Shown here: one piece after another, positions 41,947 to 50,786 of the stretch
Position numbering within the stretch: the stretch's first letter is position 1
Layout: the number at the start of each line of letters is the position of its first letter
DNA from: Lysinibacillus sp. B2A1
GTDB lineage: Bacteria; Bacillota; Bacilli; Bacillales_A; Planococcaceae
DNA length: 64,000 bases
Direction of reading: 5' to 3'
Assembly: GCA_002973635.1 (NCBI GenBank)
Contig: CP027224.1
Location: forward strand, 444,501 to 508,500
Notes under the pieces: generated by a model
Told to the model about the DNA's origin: nothing
What the model saw: the letters and a program-made list of their open reading frames with translations, nothing else
The model's database searches: none
Translations under genes and position numbers: made by a program

Positions 41947-42264
41947 ACTCCAATAATAAAACTCCCTTTTACAGCTTAAAGGTTAAAACTTAATATTATA
42001 CGAACAATGCAGCCTTTAAAGATATAATAAGGCATGATAAACAAACTTGCAAGTAAGATGGTTTAGGTAAAAAAGTCAATGGGCAAGCATCCCAAATCAT
42101 ATAGCTTTAAATAAAAAATAGCCATATCTCCAGCTTATTGCTTCATACATTTTTCACAAATGCGAACAAAAAAGGCGAACAACCTTTGATTAATAGGGCA
42201 GATTATGTAAAGATAGGAGAATATATAGGATTAACCTAGTAAAAAAGTAAAGGAGGAAGCGGAA

Positions 42265-42603
42265 ATGGCAGCTTATCCAAATTGTCCGAAATGTAATTCT
42301 GAATATACGTATGAGGATGGTGCAAATTTTGTATGTCCAGAATGTGCACATGAATGGAGTGCAGATGTAACAGAGCAAGAAGCAGATACACTTATTGTAA
42401 AGGATGCAAACGGCAACCTTCTTGCGGATGGTGATTCTGTTACAGTCATTAAAGATTTAAAGGTCAAGGGTAGCTCTTCAACATTGAAAATTGGTACAAA
42501 GGTGAAAAGTATTCGTCTAGTTGAAGGTGATCATAATATTGACTGTAAAATTGATGGCTTTGGTGCCATGAAATTAAAGTCAGAGTTTGTTAAAAAAGCA
42601 TAG
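42265..42603 (+). CDS. PhnA/YjdM-type zinc-ribbon protein
   Basis: The 112-residue protein has an N-terminal zinc ribbon ([20 protein letters not shown], then CPECAHEW) and the PhnA C-terminal domain: [59 protein letters not shown]. Despite the name, PhnA proteins are not needed for phosphonate use in E. coli; a general cytosolic role is unresolved. AAAGGAGGAAG precedes the ATG. It is the first host gene right of the prophage. Confidence 0.92.
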   Translation: MAAYPNCPKCNSEYTYEDGANFVCPECAHEWSADVTEQEADTLIVKDANGNLLADGDSVTVIKDLKVKGSSSTLKIGTKVKSIRLVEGDHNIDCKIDGFGAMKLKSEFVKKA

Positions 42604-42608
42604 GTATT

Positions 42609-42675
42609 AAAAAGAGTCGAGTAAAGAAGAGTCCATTTTCGGATAATGGATGCGCTTCATAATCGACTCTTTTTT
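42609..42675 (+). terminator. Terminator after the PhnA-like gene
   Basis: AAAGAGTCGA pairs with TCGACTCTTT, with an inner ATCCAT-type hairpin, followed by a T run. Confidence 0.85.
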
Positions 42676-42701
42676 ATTTTTAAATAAAACTTAGTAATTA
42701 C

Positions 42702-42727
42702 TGTAACATTTAGAAATGACAGACGTT
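42702..42727 (+). promoter_or_regulatory. ECF-type promoter of the sigma/anti-sigma operon
   Basis: TGTAAC (42702-42707), 16 bases, then CGTTTT (from 42724). This fits the AAC...CGT pattern of Bacillus ECF promoters (TGAAAC-N16-CGTC) and suggests autoregulation. Confidence 0.6.
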
Positions 42728-42760
42728 TTACTTGTGAAAACCACGAAGCGAGGGGGATGT

Positions 42761-43291
42761 ATGGACAGGCAGCGGAAGAATGAGCTTGAGCTACTTTATA
42801 AGGAATATGCGAAATCGTTATATTATTTTCTGCTGAAAATGTCTGGGTCAGTACATATAGCGGAAGATTTAGTACAAGAAACCTTTGTACGAGCTACGGT
42901 ATCGCTGTCATTTTATAAAGAAGAGGATGTGAGAGCATGGTTGTTTAAAGTAGCACGGAATACGTATTTAGATGAGTGGCGCAAGCAAAAAAGAAGAAGG
43001 ACTATCCCATTTGCACAATTATTTTGGAAGGATGACATGCTTAGTCCTTATGGTCTGCCTGAAGTTGATATTCTCAAGCATGAAGTAACGGAAGATATAC
43101 AGTCATTATTAAAGTTTTTGCCTGAAAATTACCGAACAATTTTATATTTACGAGAGTATGAACAATTTACATATCAAGAGCTACAAGAGTCATTGGAGCT
43201 AACAGAGGGGCAGGTGAAAATACTGTTACATCGTGCACGTAAGCGCTTAGCTGAAATAATCAAGAAGAATGGAGGGTTTCAAGATGACTGA
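42761..43291 (+). CDS. ECF RNA polymerase sigma factor
   Basis: From ATG 42761 (GCGAGGGGGATGT ribosome site) the protein has 176 residues. Sigma region 2 reads LLYKEYAKSLYYFLLKMSGS, HIAEDLVQETFVRATVSLSF, RAWLFKVARNTYLDEWRKQK. Region 4 reads LPENYRTILYLREYEQFTYQ, LELTEGQVKILLHRARKRLA. It resembles SigY/SigM-like ECF factors controlling envelope stress genes. The partner membrane anti-sigma overlaps its end by eight bases. Confidence 0.92.
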   Translation: MDRQRKNELELLYKEYAKSLYYFLLKMSGSVHIAEDLVQETFVRATVSLSFYKEEDVRAWLFKVARNTYLDEWRKQKRRRTIPFAQLFWKDDMLSPYGLPEVDILKHEVTEDIQSLLKFLPENYRTILYLREYEQFTYQELQESLELTEGQVKILLHRARKRLAEIIKKNGGFQDD

Positions 43292-44324
43292 GTGGTCGCA
43301 GGAAAAAGAGAAAAAAATATTACGGAAGTACCGTTTTACGTTAACCTCTCGGATATTACGTATATTGCTACTATGTGCTGCTATTTATGGTTTATATATT
43401 TTAAGCTTATCAATCATTTTTGATAAAACACGCCCGGATCGTAAACATATTTATAATTCATTAATGGCTTTAGAATGGCAGCAGCCAAATATAAAAGGAC
43501 AATATTCAGGTTCAACTGCTGAAATAACACCACTTTTGACGCAAAAATTTAGCTATCCTCTTGTGAAGCAAGTAGGGAAAGAGAACGTAATGGTAGGTGA
43601 GATGTATGTGGATAAAAAAATACTCAATACATCTTCATCGATGAAAATGAACTTAACGTTAAAAAATTCTTCTTCATCCTCGAGCCTGAAACCCACAAAT
43701 GAATTTGAAAAATTTAGCTTCAATTTACCTGAGAACCCTCGAACAGGGAAAGCGACATCATCCAAAATTAACAATGGTGTATGGAAAACGTTAGAAAAAT
43801 TACCCGAAGGAACCGTTGCAGAACTAGCGTTTTCTACCGCAACCTTTATGGAGCCTAAAAAGTTGATAAAAATGCTTGAACCATACGATGTGGAAGTTGT
43901 TTGGATGCCTATATATACAGGTGAATTCAAATCCTTTGAGTCATTTTCAACTGGTGAAGATAGTGTTAACCTTACAATTTATGATAGTTTCGGGCTAACA
44001 GGAGGGATGAAGGTTAGTGATGATTATTTAAAAATTTGGGTAGGTCAAAATTTAACGCAGGGTGGAGTTCGAGATAGTCAGCGAGTTATGCTAGAAAATA
44101 TGGAAAAGCTACTGAACAATGAAAAGAAAAGCTATATCGAGGATTTTCTTGGTTTGTCACATTTGCAAGAACGTTATGATTATTTAAAAAAGAATGGTTT
44201 TCAGGCTTATGGTGCTGTGGTGACAGGACCAACAAAGAATTTATTAATGCTGAAAGATATAGAAGGTATATCTAATCAGAAGCTTGGTAATGTTGAGCTG
44301 TGGAATTGGTATAATGACTGGTAA
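43284..44324 (+). CDS. Membrane anti-sigma factor (Sigma_reg_N/C type)
   Basis: From ATG 43284 (ATGGAGGG ribosome site) the protein has about 346 residues. A short cytosolic N-terminus (EWSQEKEKKILRKYRFTLT) is followed by one transmembrane helix (LRILLLCAAIYGLYILSLSI) and a large extracellular part. The C-terminal region (TVAELAFSTATFMEPKKLIK, PYDVEVVWMPIYTGEFKSF) matches sigma-factor regulator C-terminal domains. It overlaps the sigma gene, so both are co-translated. It likely holds the sigma factor inactive until an envelope signal releases it. Confidence 0.85.
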   Translation: MTEWSQEKEKKILRKYRFTLTSRILRILLLCAAIYGLYILSLSIIFDKTRPDRKHIYNSLMALEWQQPNIKGQYSGSTAEITPLLTQKFSYPLVKQVGKENVMVGEMYVDKKILNTSSSMKMNLTLKNSSSSSSLKPTNEFEKFSFNLPENPRTGKATSSKINNGVWKTLEKLPEGTVAELAFSTATFMEPKKLIKMLEPYDVEVVWMPIYTGEFKSFESFSTGEDSVNLTIYDSFGLTGGMKVSDDYLKIWVGQNLTQGGVRDSQRVMLENMEKLLNNEKKSYIEDFLGLSHLQERYDYLKKNGFQAYGAVVTGPTKNLLMLKDIEGISNQKLGNVELWNWYNDW

Positions 44325-44328
44325 TAGA

Positions 44329-44362
44329 GGGAGTTGTCTCTGATTTGAGGCAGCTCCCTATA
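44329..44362. terminator. Bidirectional hairpin between convergent genes
   Basis: AGGGAGTTGTCTC pairs with GAGGCAGCTCCCT. T tracts are short on both sides. Confidence 0.65.
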
Positions 44363-44366
44363 TTGG

Positions 44367-44888
44367 CTAAAAGCTAATCTTAGTAAATCTACGCAAAATA
44401 ATCGCAAAGGCAGCACCAATTAGTGCAAAAATGGTATGTAACAGGGCGATATAACCCGCACCAATTAACAGAGCTCCAATCTCTGTGAACGAATAGGTAC
44501 TAATATAGAGTGGATTAATTATATTATTAATAATAGCCCATACAAACACGGGTACAGAGCTGATGGAAAAAACGATCCAAATGTTTTTGTAAAAAAAGTA
44601 AGTAAGACAGCCAAAAATAGCATAGGAGACAACAAAGCTTTTTTGATTACCTAATAAGGATGAATTAATCGCAAACATAAAGGATAAAACGATAAAAATA
44701 ATATGGAAAAAGCTTATTGTTCTTTTCATTGGAAAATGATTATTTGTTAATTGCTTTGTAGTCCCTAGCTGACGGCAATGCTCACAATTAGCTAAATGTT
44801 GTTCGACAAACTGTGTAGTAGCTGCTTGTAGTGTTCGCTTATTATACAAAGGCAATAAATCCTCAACTATTGAACATTCCTGTGGCAA
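44367..44888 (-). CDS. zf-HC2 domain membrane protein
   Basis: The 173-residue protein has an N-terminal zinc-finger anti-sigma-type motif (SIVEDLLPLYNKRTLQAATT, HLANCEHCRQ; HxxxCxxC) and about four hydrophobic helices from residue 60. zf-HC2 domains commonly bind ECF sigma factors at the membrane. No sigma gene lies on its own strand beside it, but the ECF operon converges on it. Whether it modulates that sigma factor is unknown. Confidence 0.75.
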   Translation of the reverse strand: MPQECSIVEDLLPLYNKRTLQAATTQFVEQHLANCEHCRQLGTTKQLTNNHFPMKRTISFFHIIFIVLSFMFAINSSLLGNQKSFVVSYAIFGCLTYFFYKNIWIVFSISSVPVFVWAIINNIINPLYISTYSFTEIGALLIGAGYIALLHTIFALIGAAFAIILRRFTKISF

Positions 44889-44991
44889 AGGCTTCCCTCC
44901 AATCCTCTTCTTTCATTATACGACTTTTTGAGAAAAATAAAAAAAGCCTTCCGTGAGTTTATTCATTCGGAAAACTTGTACATGCACCATA

Positions 44992-45630
44992 TTATGTTGA
45001 GGTTAATACTTCATTAGTGAGGGCTTGAATATCAATATGTGTCTTTTCCTTTACCGCATCCTTCAAAATTTCAGTACGGAAATAATGAACTGTTGCTTCT
45101 AGGGGAATGGCTAAAAGCTTGGAAAGAGCTGATTGATACATATAAACAAACTCTTTGTCAGTGTTTCCTCGCTTTAATTCAGCAAAGGCCTCATAAAATT
45201 GATCTAGCTTATCGGAAAATTCAAGTAAACGACCCTCCAACGTGCTATCCTTACCCTCTTTCATACGTTCGAAGAAGACAGCTTGAAATTCCTGAGGGAT
45301 TTCATTGATAATGAATTTTTCCATCATTTTTTCTTCCACATGTGCAAGCATTTGTTTGAGCTCGGGACTTGCATGTTTTACTGGCGTTTTAATATCGCCT
45401 ATAAATACTTCAGCAAAATCATGATTAATGGTCTTTTCGTAAAGTGCCTTCCAGTCTACTGTGGCGCCATTCATTTCCTCTAATGTGGCGAAAAACATAG
45501 CGTATTGTGATACCTTCCAAGAGTGAGCAGCCACGTTATGCTCTTCAAATTTAAAGCGGCCAGGGCAACGAATAATACGTTCTAGGTCATTTAGACTTGT
45601 AAAAAATTGATGAATTCCTATAAAAATCAC
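44992..45630 (-). CDS. HD-domain phosphohydrolase, YfbR-like
   Basis: The 212-residue protein carries an HD metal site: FEEHNVAAHSWKVSQYAMFF (His), INHDFAEVFIGDIKTPV (HD pair), RLLEFSDKLDQFYEAF (Asp). YfbR enzymes are 5'-deoxynucleotidases of dNMP salvage. The match is to the N-terminal HQFFTSLNDLERIIRCPGRF pattern. The first GTG overlaps the AAAAGGAG ribosome site, so the true start may be a few codons later at a non-ATG codon. No ATG is available near the site. Confidence 0.82.
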   Translation of the reverse strand: MIFIGIHQFFTSLNDLERIIRCPGRFKFEEHNVAAHSWKVSQYAMFFATLEEMNGATVDWKALYEKTINHDFAEVFIGDIKTPVKHASPELKQMLAHVEEKMMEKFIINEIPQEFQAVFFERMKEGKDSTLEGRLLEFSDKLDQFYEAFAELKRGNTDKEFVYMYQSALSKLLAIPLEATVHYFRTEILKDAVKEKTHIDIQALTNEVLTST

Positions 45631-45755
45631 TCCTTTTTGTTCTATAAGTGCATGTTACTATAAACCTTACCCTCTTTGTATAAATTTCAAACAATTTAAC
45701 AATGATTCAAGTGGCGTTTACAAAGGATTCACAAATGCTTCTAAAGTCAGGCAAG

Positions 45756-45769
45756 TTGAATGCTATAAT
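45756..45769 (+). promoter_or_regulatory. Extended -10 promoter
   Basis: TGCTATAAT (TATAAT at 45764-45769) forms an extended -10 box upstream of the gene at 45802. The -35 is weak. Confidence 0.5.
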
Positions 45770-45801
45770 GAAGGGGACTGCTAATAAGGGGAGTATGCAC
45801 C

Positions 45802-46242
45802 ATGATTTCAATTTATACACTTCTTCTTTATATACATATTGTAAGTGCCATTCTTTCGATTGGGCCATTGTTTGTAGCTTTAACAATTGTTAAAAAAATG
45901 CACACTGCGGCTCATATTGAAATGCCGCCATATATCGAGGCCTTTAAGGGAGCTATTACCATTGTCAAGCATTCCGGGCATGTTCTAGTTGCGTCTGGTA
46001 TTTTATTAATGTGGCATGCGGGCTATCAATGGAATACATCATGGATAGTTCTAACATTTCTTATTATGTTGGCTTCCATTGTTTTTTTAGCAAGAGCATT
46101 CAAACCAACCTTAAGAACATTTAATACACCCTCCTATGACCAGAAAAAGTTTGCATTATTATTACGGCGTAAGGCATGGATGTATATTTGTTTATTGCTA
46201 ATTATGTTATGGCTAATGGTCGCAAAGCCTGTTCTTTGGTAG
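45802..46242 (+). CDS. DUF2269-like four-helix membrane protein
   Basis: The 146-residue protein has four hydrophobic helices, with conserved histidines in helix 1 (YTLLLYIHIVSAILSIG) and before helix 2 (TIVKHSGHVLVASGILLMW). That is the layout of small DUF2269/CopD-like membrane proteins that may bind heme. GGGGAG precedes the ATG. Physiological role unknown. Confidence 0.7.
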   Translation: MISIYTLLLYIHIVSAILSIGPLFVALTIVKKMHTAAHIEMPPYIEAFKGAITIVKHSGHVLVASGILLMWHAGYQWNTSWIVLTFLIMLASIVFLARAFKPTLRTFNTPSYDQKKFALLLRRKAWMYICLLLIMLWLMVAKPVLW

Positions 46243-46255
46243 AGGATCTTTCTTT

Positions 46256-46294
46256 ATAAAAAATACGCACCCATGGAGGAGTGCGTATTTTTAT
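46256..46294. terminator. Bidirectional terminator
   Basis: AAAAATACGCAC pairs with GTGCGTATTTTT around CCATGGAGGA. T-rich tails on both strands serve the convergent genes. Confidence 0.85.
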
Positions 46295-48150
46295 TATATG
46301 CTAAGTAATCGCTTGAAATAACTCTTACGAATAAATAAGTAACTAATAATGAATAGGGCAAGGAAACTGAGAGAGCTTATCATGGAAACTTGTAGAAATG
46401 TGGTTGATACCATCGTTCGCATGGCCAATAGAGTGATAAATAACATCGTAATGGCTAAAGCAAATGGTACAAATATAAGAATTGCCAGCTCCTTTGACAC
46501 AACGATGAATAATTCCTTTTGAGATAGACCAAGCTTCCGTATACTTGAGTATTTTTCTTTTTCTTGTATTAGGGTTGTCTGTAAATAGAAGTAGAGTATA
46601 CTCATAGCTGCACTTAAGAAAATAAGACTCAACATAGAACCGATAAAAAACATCACACTTTTTACAAACATTTCCGAATCAAATAAAGTAATTTTGGAAG
46701 TGACATAACGTTCATCAGGTAAAGTTGGTATATCCTCCATAATTTTATTAGCTAGTTCAGTATGCGCTGTCCAATTAGCAAGCTCAAATAGATAAGCCTG
46801 ATAAATAGGGAAGTTGATACGGTCATAAAGCTGATCAGGTACAATAAAATATGTGCGCTGGAAGCCAGTGGATAACAAGTTTTTTCCATCTATAGATGTA
46901 AGCTTTAGATTTTTAAGAATCTTGTCTTCATGAGTATTTGTTATTGGTTCTAAATCACGATTTCCAGCAACAGCTATAAATTCATTGTCATGTAAGCTAA
47001 CAGATTGATTCTTTAACAGATTATAAGTAGAAACAGACATATAGCCTAGTCGATCCTCTTCATTGGATTTGAATTCTATATAATATTTTTGAGGATCAGT
47101 AGGTGACAATTCCTTTTCTAGATATTCAATATCATCTTTTACCATATTAGGATCGGCTTTAGGATCAGCTATATATTGAAAGCTATATGGATAGTTTTCC
47201 TCACTATCCTTTGCTACATTGTAGTAGGAGCTAAATAAAATACTGGTACATAAAAATACACCACTTAATAAAATTGTGATTAAAAATAGCATATTTGCAT
47301 GTGATTTCATTTTTGCATTCAAATTAGAAACTAGTAGCATATTTGTTTTTCGCACATAGGCTGGAGATATCTCAAAAATTTTTAGAAGGAAGCGCATTCC
47401 TTGCGATATGACGAGATAAATCGAGCAAAGAATACTTATAAAAAATACTAAATAGTAAAGAACGCCAAGGCTTTCAACAAGATGGTGATTGATTTTTAAT
47501 AAATATGCCAGAGTAGCTGAACATATGATACTAAAACCAAATAAAAGAGGATGCTTTGGTATAGATTTTTCAATGATCACATCACTCTTTAAAAGCTGAA
47601 TGGAGGCTTCTTTATTAATAAATCGTGTCACAATTTTTGAGATTGCCACAAACAATCCGATGAATAAAAAAATAGTAAGTACGATTGCTTTTATAGGAAA
47701 ATACATGCCGAAAGTTTCAGCCTTTAAAACGACTTTGACCCCCATTAAAAAAAGAGGGGTAATAACAAGTCCAAAAACAATTGCTGTTAGTATTGCCGAA
47801 ACACCTATTAGAATATTTTCACGAAAGACGAGTGTGCGAATTTGCTTCATAGATGCCCCGGCTATCATAAAGGTCCCAAGTGTTTTTGCTTTTTTCTTTA
47901 GAAATGCCATGATCGAGTAAGTGATATAAATAAATGAAAATAAATAGACGAGCATACTCGCTAATAGTAGTGATATACCAAGTGTTGAATCTGGATCTAT
48001 GCTATTTAGACTCGGGTGAAATGCAATGATTGTAAAGAGAAAGAAAATAATGATAGAAAATACACTACTAAGAAAATAGGAAATATATGTCCACTTGTCA
48101 CGCAAAATATTTTGCACAACGATATGATTAAAGCTCATGCTGTCCACCAC
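46294..48150 (-). CDS. Bce-type ABC transporter permease
   Basis: The 618-residue protein has the BceB architecture of ten transmembrane helices. FtsX-like domains lie near residues 60-180 and 520-618, with a large extracellular domain (about 310-505) between helices 7 and 8. The N-terminus (FNHIVVQNILRDKWTYISYF) and the TLGTFMIAGASMKQIRTLVF and SSIRKLGLSQKELFIVVSKE coupling regions are typical. Bce permeases both remove peptide antibiotics from lipid II-cycle intermediates and signal to the adjacent kinase. The start overlaps the ATPase gene. Confidence 0.92.
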   Translation of the reverse strand: MVDSMSFNHIVVQNILRDKWTYISYFLSSVFSIIIFFLFTIIAFHPSLNSIDPDSTLGISLLLASMLVYLFSFIYITYSIMAFLKKKAKTLGTFMIAGASMKQIRTLVFRENILIGVSAILTAIVFGLVITPLFLMGVKVVLKAETFGMYFPIKAIVLTIFLFIGLFVAISKIVTRFINKEASIQLLKSDVIIEKSIPKHPLLFGFSIICSATLAYLLKINHHLVESLGVLYYLVFFISILCSIYLVISQGMRFLLKIFEISPAYVRKTNMLLVSNLNAKMKSHANMLFLITILLSGVFLCTSILFSSYYNVAKDSEENYPYSFQYIADPKADPNMVKDDIEYLEKELSPTDPQKYYIEFKSNEEDRLGYMSVSTYNLLKNQSVSLHDNEFIAVAGNRDLEPITNTHEDKILKNLKLTSIDGKNLLSTGFQRTYFIVPDQLYDRINFPIYQAYLFELANWTAHTELANKIMEDIPTLPDERYVTSKITLFDSEMFVKSVMFFIGSMLSLIFLSAAMSILYFYLQTTLIQEKEKYSSIRKLGLSQKELFIVVSKELAILIFVPFALAITMLFITLLAMRTMVSTTFLQVSMISSLSFLALFIISYLFIRKSYFKRLLSI

Positions 48151-48889
48151 CTAGAAATGCAAGTGTATCCATGATTTCCTGATAAAACTGCTTGCGATTA
48201 TTACCACGATGAATTTCGTTATATAATTTTCCATCCTTAATGAAAATAATCCGACTGGCGAAGCTTGCAACATATGGATCATGTGTCACCATTAGAATGG
48301 CGGTATTTAATGCTGTATGAATAGAGCTAAATAAGTTCATCACATCGTTTACAGCTTTGGAGTCAAGATTGCCTGTAGGCTCATCAGCCAATAATAAAGC
48401 TGGTTCATGAATAACTGCTCGTGCAATGGCTACTCGTTGTTTTTGTCCACCAGAAATTTCATAAATCCTTTTTGATAGCAGCTCGTCAATGCCGAGAAAC
48501 TGTGACACATTTTTTAAACGTTGGTTCATTATATTGGCAGATAAACTATCCAATGTTAATGGTAATAATATATTTTCCTTCACGGTTAATGTGTGGACAA
48601 GATTAAAATCCTGAAATACAAAGCCTAACTCTGTACGGCGAAATTTAGCAAGCTCATCGTCATTTAATGTATATGGATTTCTACTATTTATGAGGATTTC
48701 TCCAGCCGTGGGGCGATCAATTGTGGACACACTATTTAAAAATGTTGTTTTTCCACTTCCTGAAGGCCCCATAACAGCTACGAATTCATTTTCACCAAGC
48801 TGAAAATTGATACCATTCAATGCTCTATAGGTGATTTCTCCGATATATTCTTTTTGCAGATTAGAAACTTGTAGGATAGCGTGTCCCAT
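48128..48889 (-). CDS. Bce-type ABC transporter ATP-binding protein
   Basis: From ATG 48889 (AAGGAG, nine-base spacing) the protein has 253 residues. It shows Walker A GPSGSGKTTF, Q-loop FVFQDFNLV, signature EISGGQKQRVAIARA, Walker B LLADEPTGNLD and switch His MVTHDPYVA. It powers the permease encoded 23 bases inside its 3' end. The promoter region upstream holds a BceR-type operator. Confidence 0.95.
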   Translation of the reverse strand: MGHAILQVSNLQKEYIGEITYRALNGINFQLGENEFVAVMGPSGSGKTTFLNSVSTIDRPTAGEILINSRNPYTLNDDELAKFRRTELGFVFQDFNLVHTLTVKENILLPLTLDSLSANIMNQRLKNVSQFLGIDELLSKRIYEISGGQKQRVAIARAVIHEPALLLADEPTGNLDSKAVNDVMNLFSSIHTALNTAILMVTHDPYVASFASRIIFIKDGKLYNEIHRGNNRKQFYQEIMDTLAFLGGGQHEL

Positions 48890-48973
48890 CCTCAACAACT
48901 CCTTACTTTAATTGAATAGCTCTAGTATAAAAAAGGAGCCGTTATTTACCTATTTGGCTTTGTGACGTCAATA

Positions 48974-48987
48974 TGACAAAGTTGTCA
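48974..48987 (-). promoter_or_regulatory. Candidate BceR-type operator upstream of the ABC genes
   Basis: TGACA-AAGT-TGTCA fits the TNACA-N4-TGTNA inverted repeat recognised by BceR-like regulators. It overlaps the kinase stop codon and lies about 60 bases upstream of a TATACT -10 box (complement of about 48925-48930) for the ABC genes. Confidence 0.6.
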
Positions 48988-49977
48988 TGTTGACCTTTTA
49001 ACGCTTTTTGAAAAGTCTATGGCAAAGGTTGTAAAATGGTTTTGAGAGAGTAAAGTAAAAGGGTGCTCTAATGAGGTTAAAATCTTTTTCACCAAATAGA
49101 GGCCAATCCCTGTTGCTTCACCGCCTATTCTTCCTTTTGTCCCTGTATAAAATAAATCAAAGACTCTGGAAATCTCGCTCTCAGGAATAGTCTCTCCCTT
49201 GTTTTTAATTTGTAAAATAGCATCGTCATACATAATTTGAATGGAGCTTTCAGAATCCCCGTACTTAATAGCGTTATTGAGAATTTGATAGAGCGTAATT
49301 TTTAACCATTTCCGATCTGAGTATATAATAGGGTTATCCTTGAGTATTACTTTGGGGAAAATTTCCTTAGCAATAAAATAATCCTTTAAATCGTTGATTA
49401 CCTCCTGTACTAGTTCCTTTAATGGGAGTGCTTCAATTTTTAAATCTGCAGCAAGATGGGATGTACGTTCATAAGTGAGTAGTTGGTTGAGGGTAAATGT
49501 CAGCTTATCGCATTCATTCTTAATATTCTGCCACTCGGATTGATTGCTTGTAGCAGCATTATGAGTAGATTGAATAATCAATTGAATTACCGACAGAGGT
49601 GTTTTCATCTGATGGGCAAAATGAGATAGCACAAGCTGTCTTTCATTCCCTTGCTCCTCCAATTGCTGCTGCTGAGTTAAATATAAATGCTGCATTTGAC
49701 GTAGCTTTGAGCTATAGGCTTGCTCAATCAAAGCTTGAGGTTCAAATAAATGTAAATCATTATGTGTGAAGGTGTTGTTTTGTAAATGGGCATACAATTT
49801 CCTTCTACGAAAATAACGACCAATTAGCCAAATCGTAAAAAAGAAGCTAACTAGAAAAATAAAATAGAAATAGTGTGATGATAAATCATCCAATATCTGT
49901 ATTAGCCAAGGAAGAAACAAAAAGCTAATAGCGTAAAGGATAATGACACTTGCATGGTCTCGAAAAAAAAGTTTCAT
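48985..49977 (-). CDS. Bce-type intramembrane-sensing histidine kinase
   Basis: The 330-residue kinase has two N-terminal transmembrane helices with almost no loop between them (VIILYAISFLFLPWLIQIL, YFYFIFLVSFFFTIWLIGRY). It has the phospho-acceptor motif LSHFAHQMKTPLSV near residue 120 and ATPase boxes QILNNAIKYGD (N), FDLFYTGTKGRIGG and GEATGIGLYLVKKI (G). Lack of a sensor domain is typical of BceS, which reads the transporter's activity. It overlaps the regulator gene by four bases. Confidence 0.93.
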   Translation of the reverse strand: MKLFFRDHASVIILYAISFLFLPWLIQILDDLSSHYFYFIFLVSFFFTIWLIGRYFRRRKLYAHLQNNTFTHNDLHLFEPQALIEQAYSSKLRQMQHLYLTQQQQLEEQGNERQLVLSHFAHQMKTPLSVIQLIIQSTHNAATSNQSEWQNIKNECDKLTFTLNQLLTYERTSHLAADLKIEALPLKELVQEVINDLKDYFIAKEIFPKVILKDNPIIYSDRKWLKITLYQILNNAIKYGDSESSIQIMYDDAILQIKNKGETIPESEISRVFDLFYTGTKGRIGGEATGIGLYLVKKILTSLEHPFTLLSQNHFTTFAIDFSKSVKRST

Positions 49978-50663
49978 TCTTCTACCCCCACTAATTGGTA
50001 GCCGAGTCCACGAATGGTTTTAATTTTTAGTGAAGATTGAATGACTTCAAATTTTTTACGTAGACGGCCAATATTCACGGATAAGGTGTTTTCCTCAACA
50101 AAGGTTTCATCATCCCAAATGGCACTTAATAGCTCTTGACGAGTAACAACATTTGGATATGAATCAAATAGTAATTTGCAAAGCTGCATTTCTTTTAATG
50201 TTAATAAACTCTCTTGTTTTGTCGTTTGAAGACGAACAGTATCAGCATTTAATGTTGTATTTGCAATGGTGCTGATAGTAGAGTCAGAAGAAGCATATTC
50301 ACCATATGTACGACGAATAAGTCCGTTCACTTTTGCCATAAACACATCGAGTGAAAAGGGTTTTGTCATAAAATCATCTGCTCCATTTTCAATACCATAC
50401 ACTTGATCAATATCGTTAACACGAGCTGATAAAATGATGATTGGACATGTTGAAAGCTGGCGTATTTTCCGCGACCAAAAATAGCCATCATAGGTTGGTA
50501 GATTAATATCCATAACCACTAGATGGGGTTGAATAGCCTGAAATTCTTCTACAATACGATGGAATTGCTGGACAGTATAGCATTGAAATTGATATTTTGT
50601 TAAATGCTCAGTGATTAGCCTTGAAATATTCGTATCATCTTCGATTATGTAAATTTTGTACAT
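49974..50663 (-). CDS. Bce-type OmpR-family response regulator
   Basis: The 229-residue regulator has a receiver domain (KIYIIEDDTNISRLI, phospho-acceptor Asp in VVMDINLPTYDG near residue 52, Lys in MTKPFSLDVF) and an OmpR winged helix (LTLKEMQLCKLLFDSYPNVV, VNIGRLRKKFEVI, IRGLGYQLV). With the kinase and transporter it forms a complete BceRS-AB detoxification module. It probably activates the ABC genes through the operator at 48974-48987. Confidence 0.94.
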   Translation of the reverse strand: MYKIYIIEDDTNISRLITEHLTKYQFQCYTVQQFHRIVEEFQAIQPHLVVMDINLPTYDGYFWSRKIRQLSTCPIIILSARVNDIDQVYGIENGADDFMTKPFSLDVFMAKVNGLIRRTYGEYASSDSTISTIANTTLNADTVRLQTTKQESLLTLKEMQLCKLLFDSYPNVVTRQELLSAIWDDETFVEENTLSVNIGRLRKKFEVIQSSLKIKTIRGLGYQLVGVEE

Positions 50664-50739
50664 AGTATCGACCTTTCTTTAGGTACCTTCATTTAGTGTA
50701 CCCTGATTTTTAAAAATCTATGTAATTTTACATTATAAA

Positions 50740-50783
50740 GAAGAGCCACCACAAATCCAATTGAGAGTGTGGTGGCTCTTTAA
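50740..50783 (-). terminator. Terminator after the hybrid kinase gene
   Basis: AAGAGCCACCACA pairs with TGTGGTGGCTCTT. On the minus strand TTCTTTAT follows, just past the true kinase stop at 50787. Confidence 0.75.
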
Positions 50784-50786
50784 AAA

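Noticed and set aside
43553..43930. 125-residue minus-strand frame inside the anti-sigma gene
   Set aside because: Shadow of the coding strand without its own start signal.
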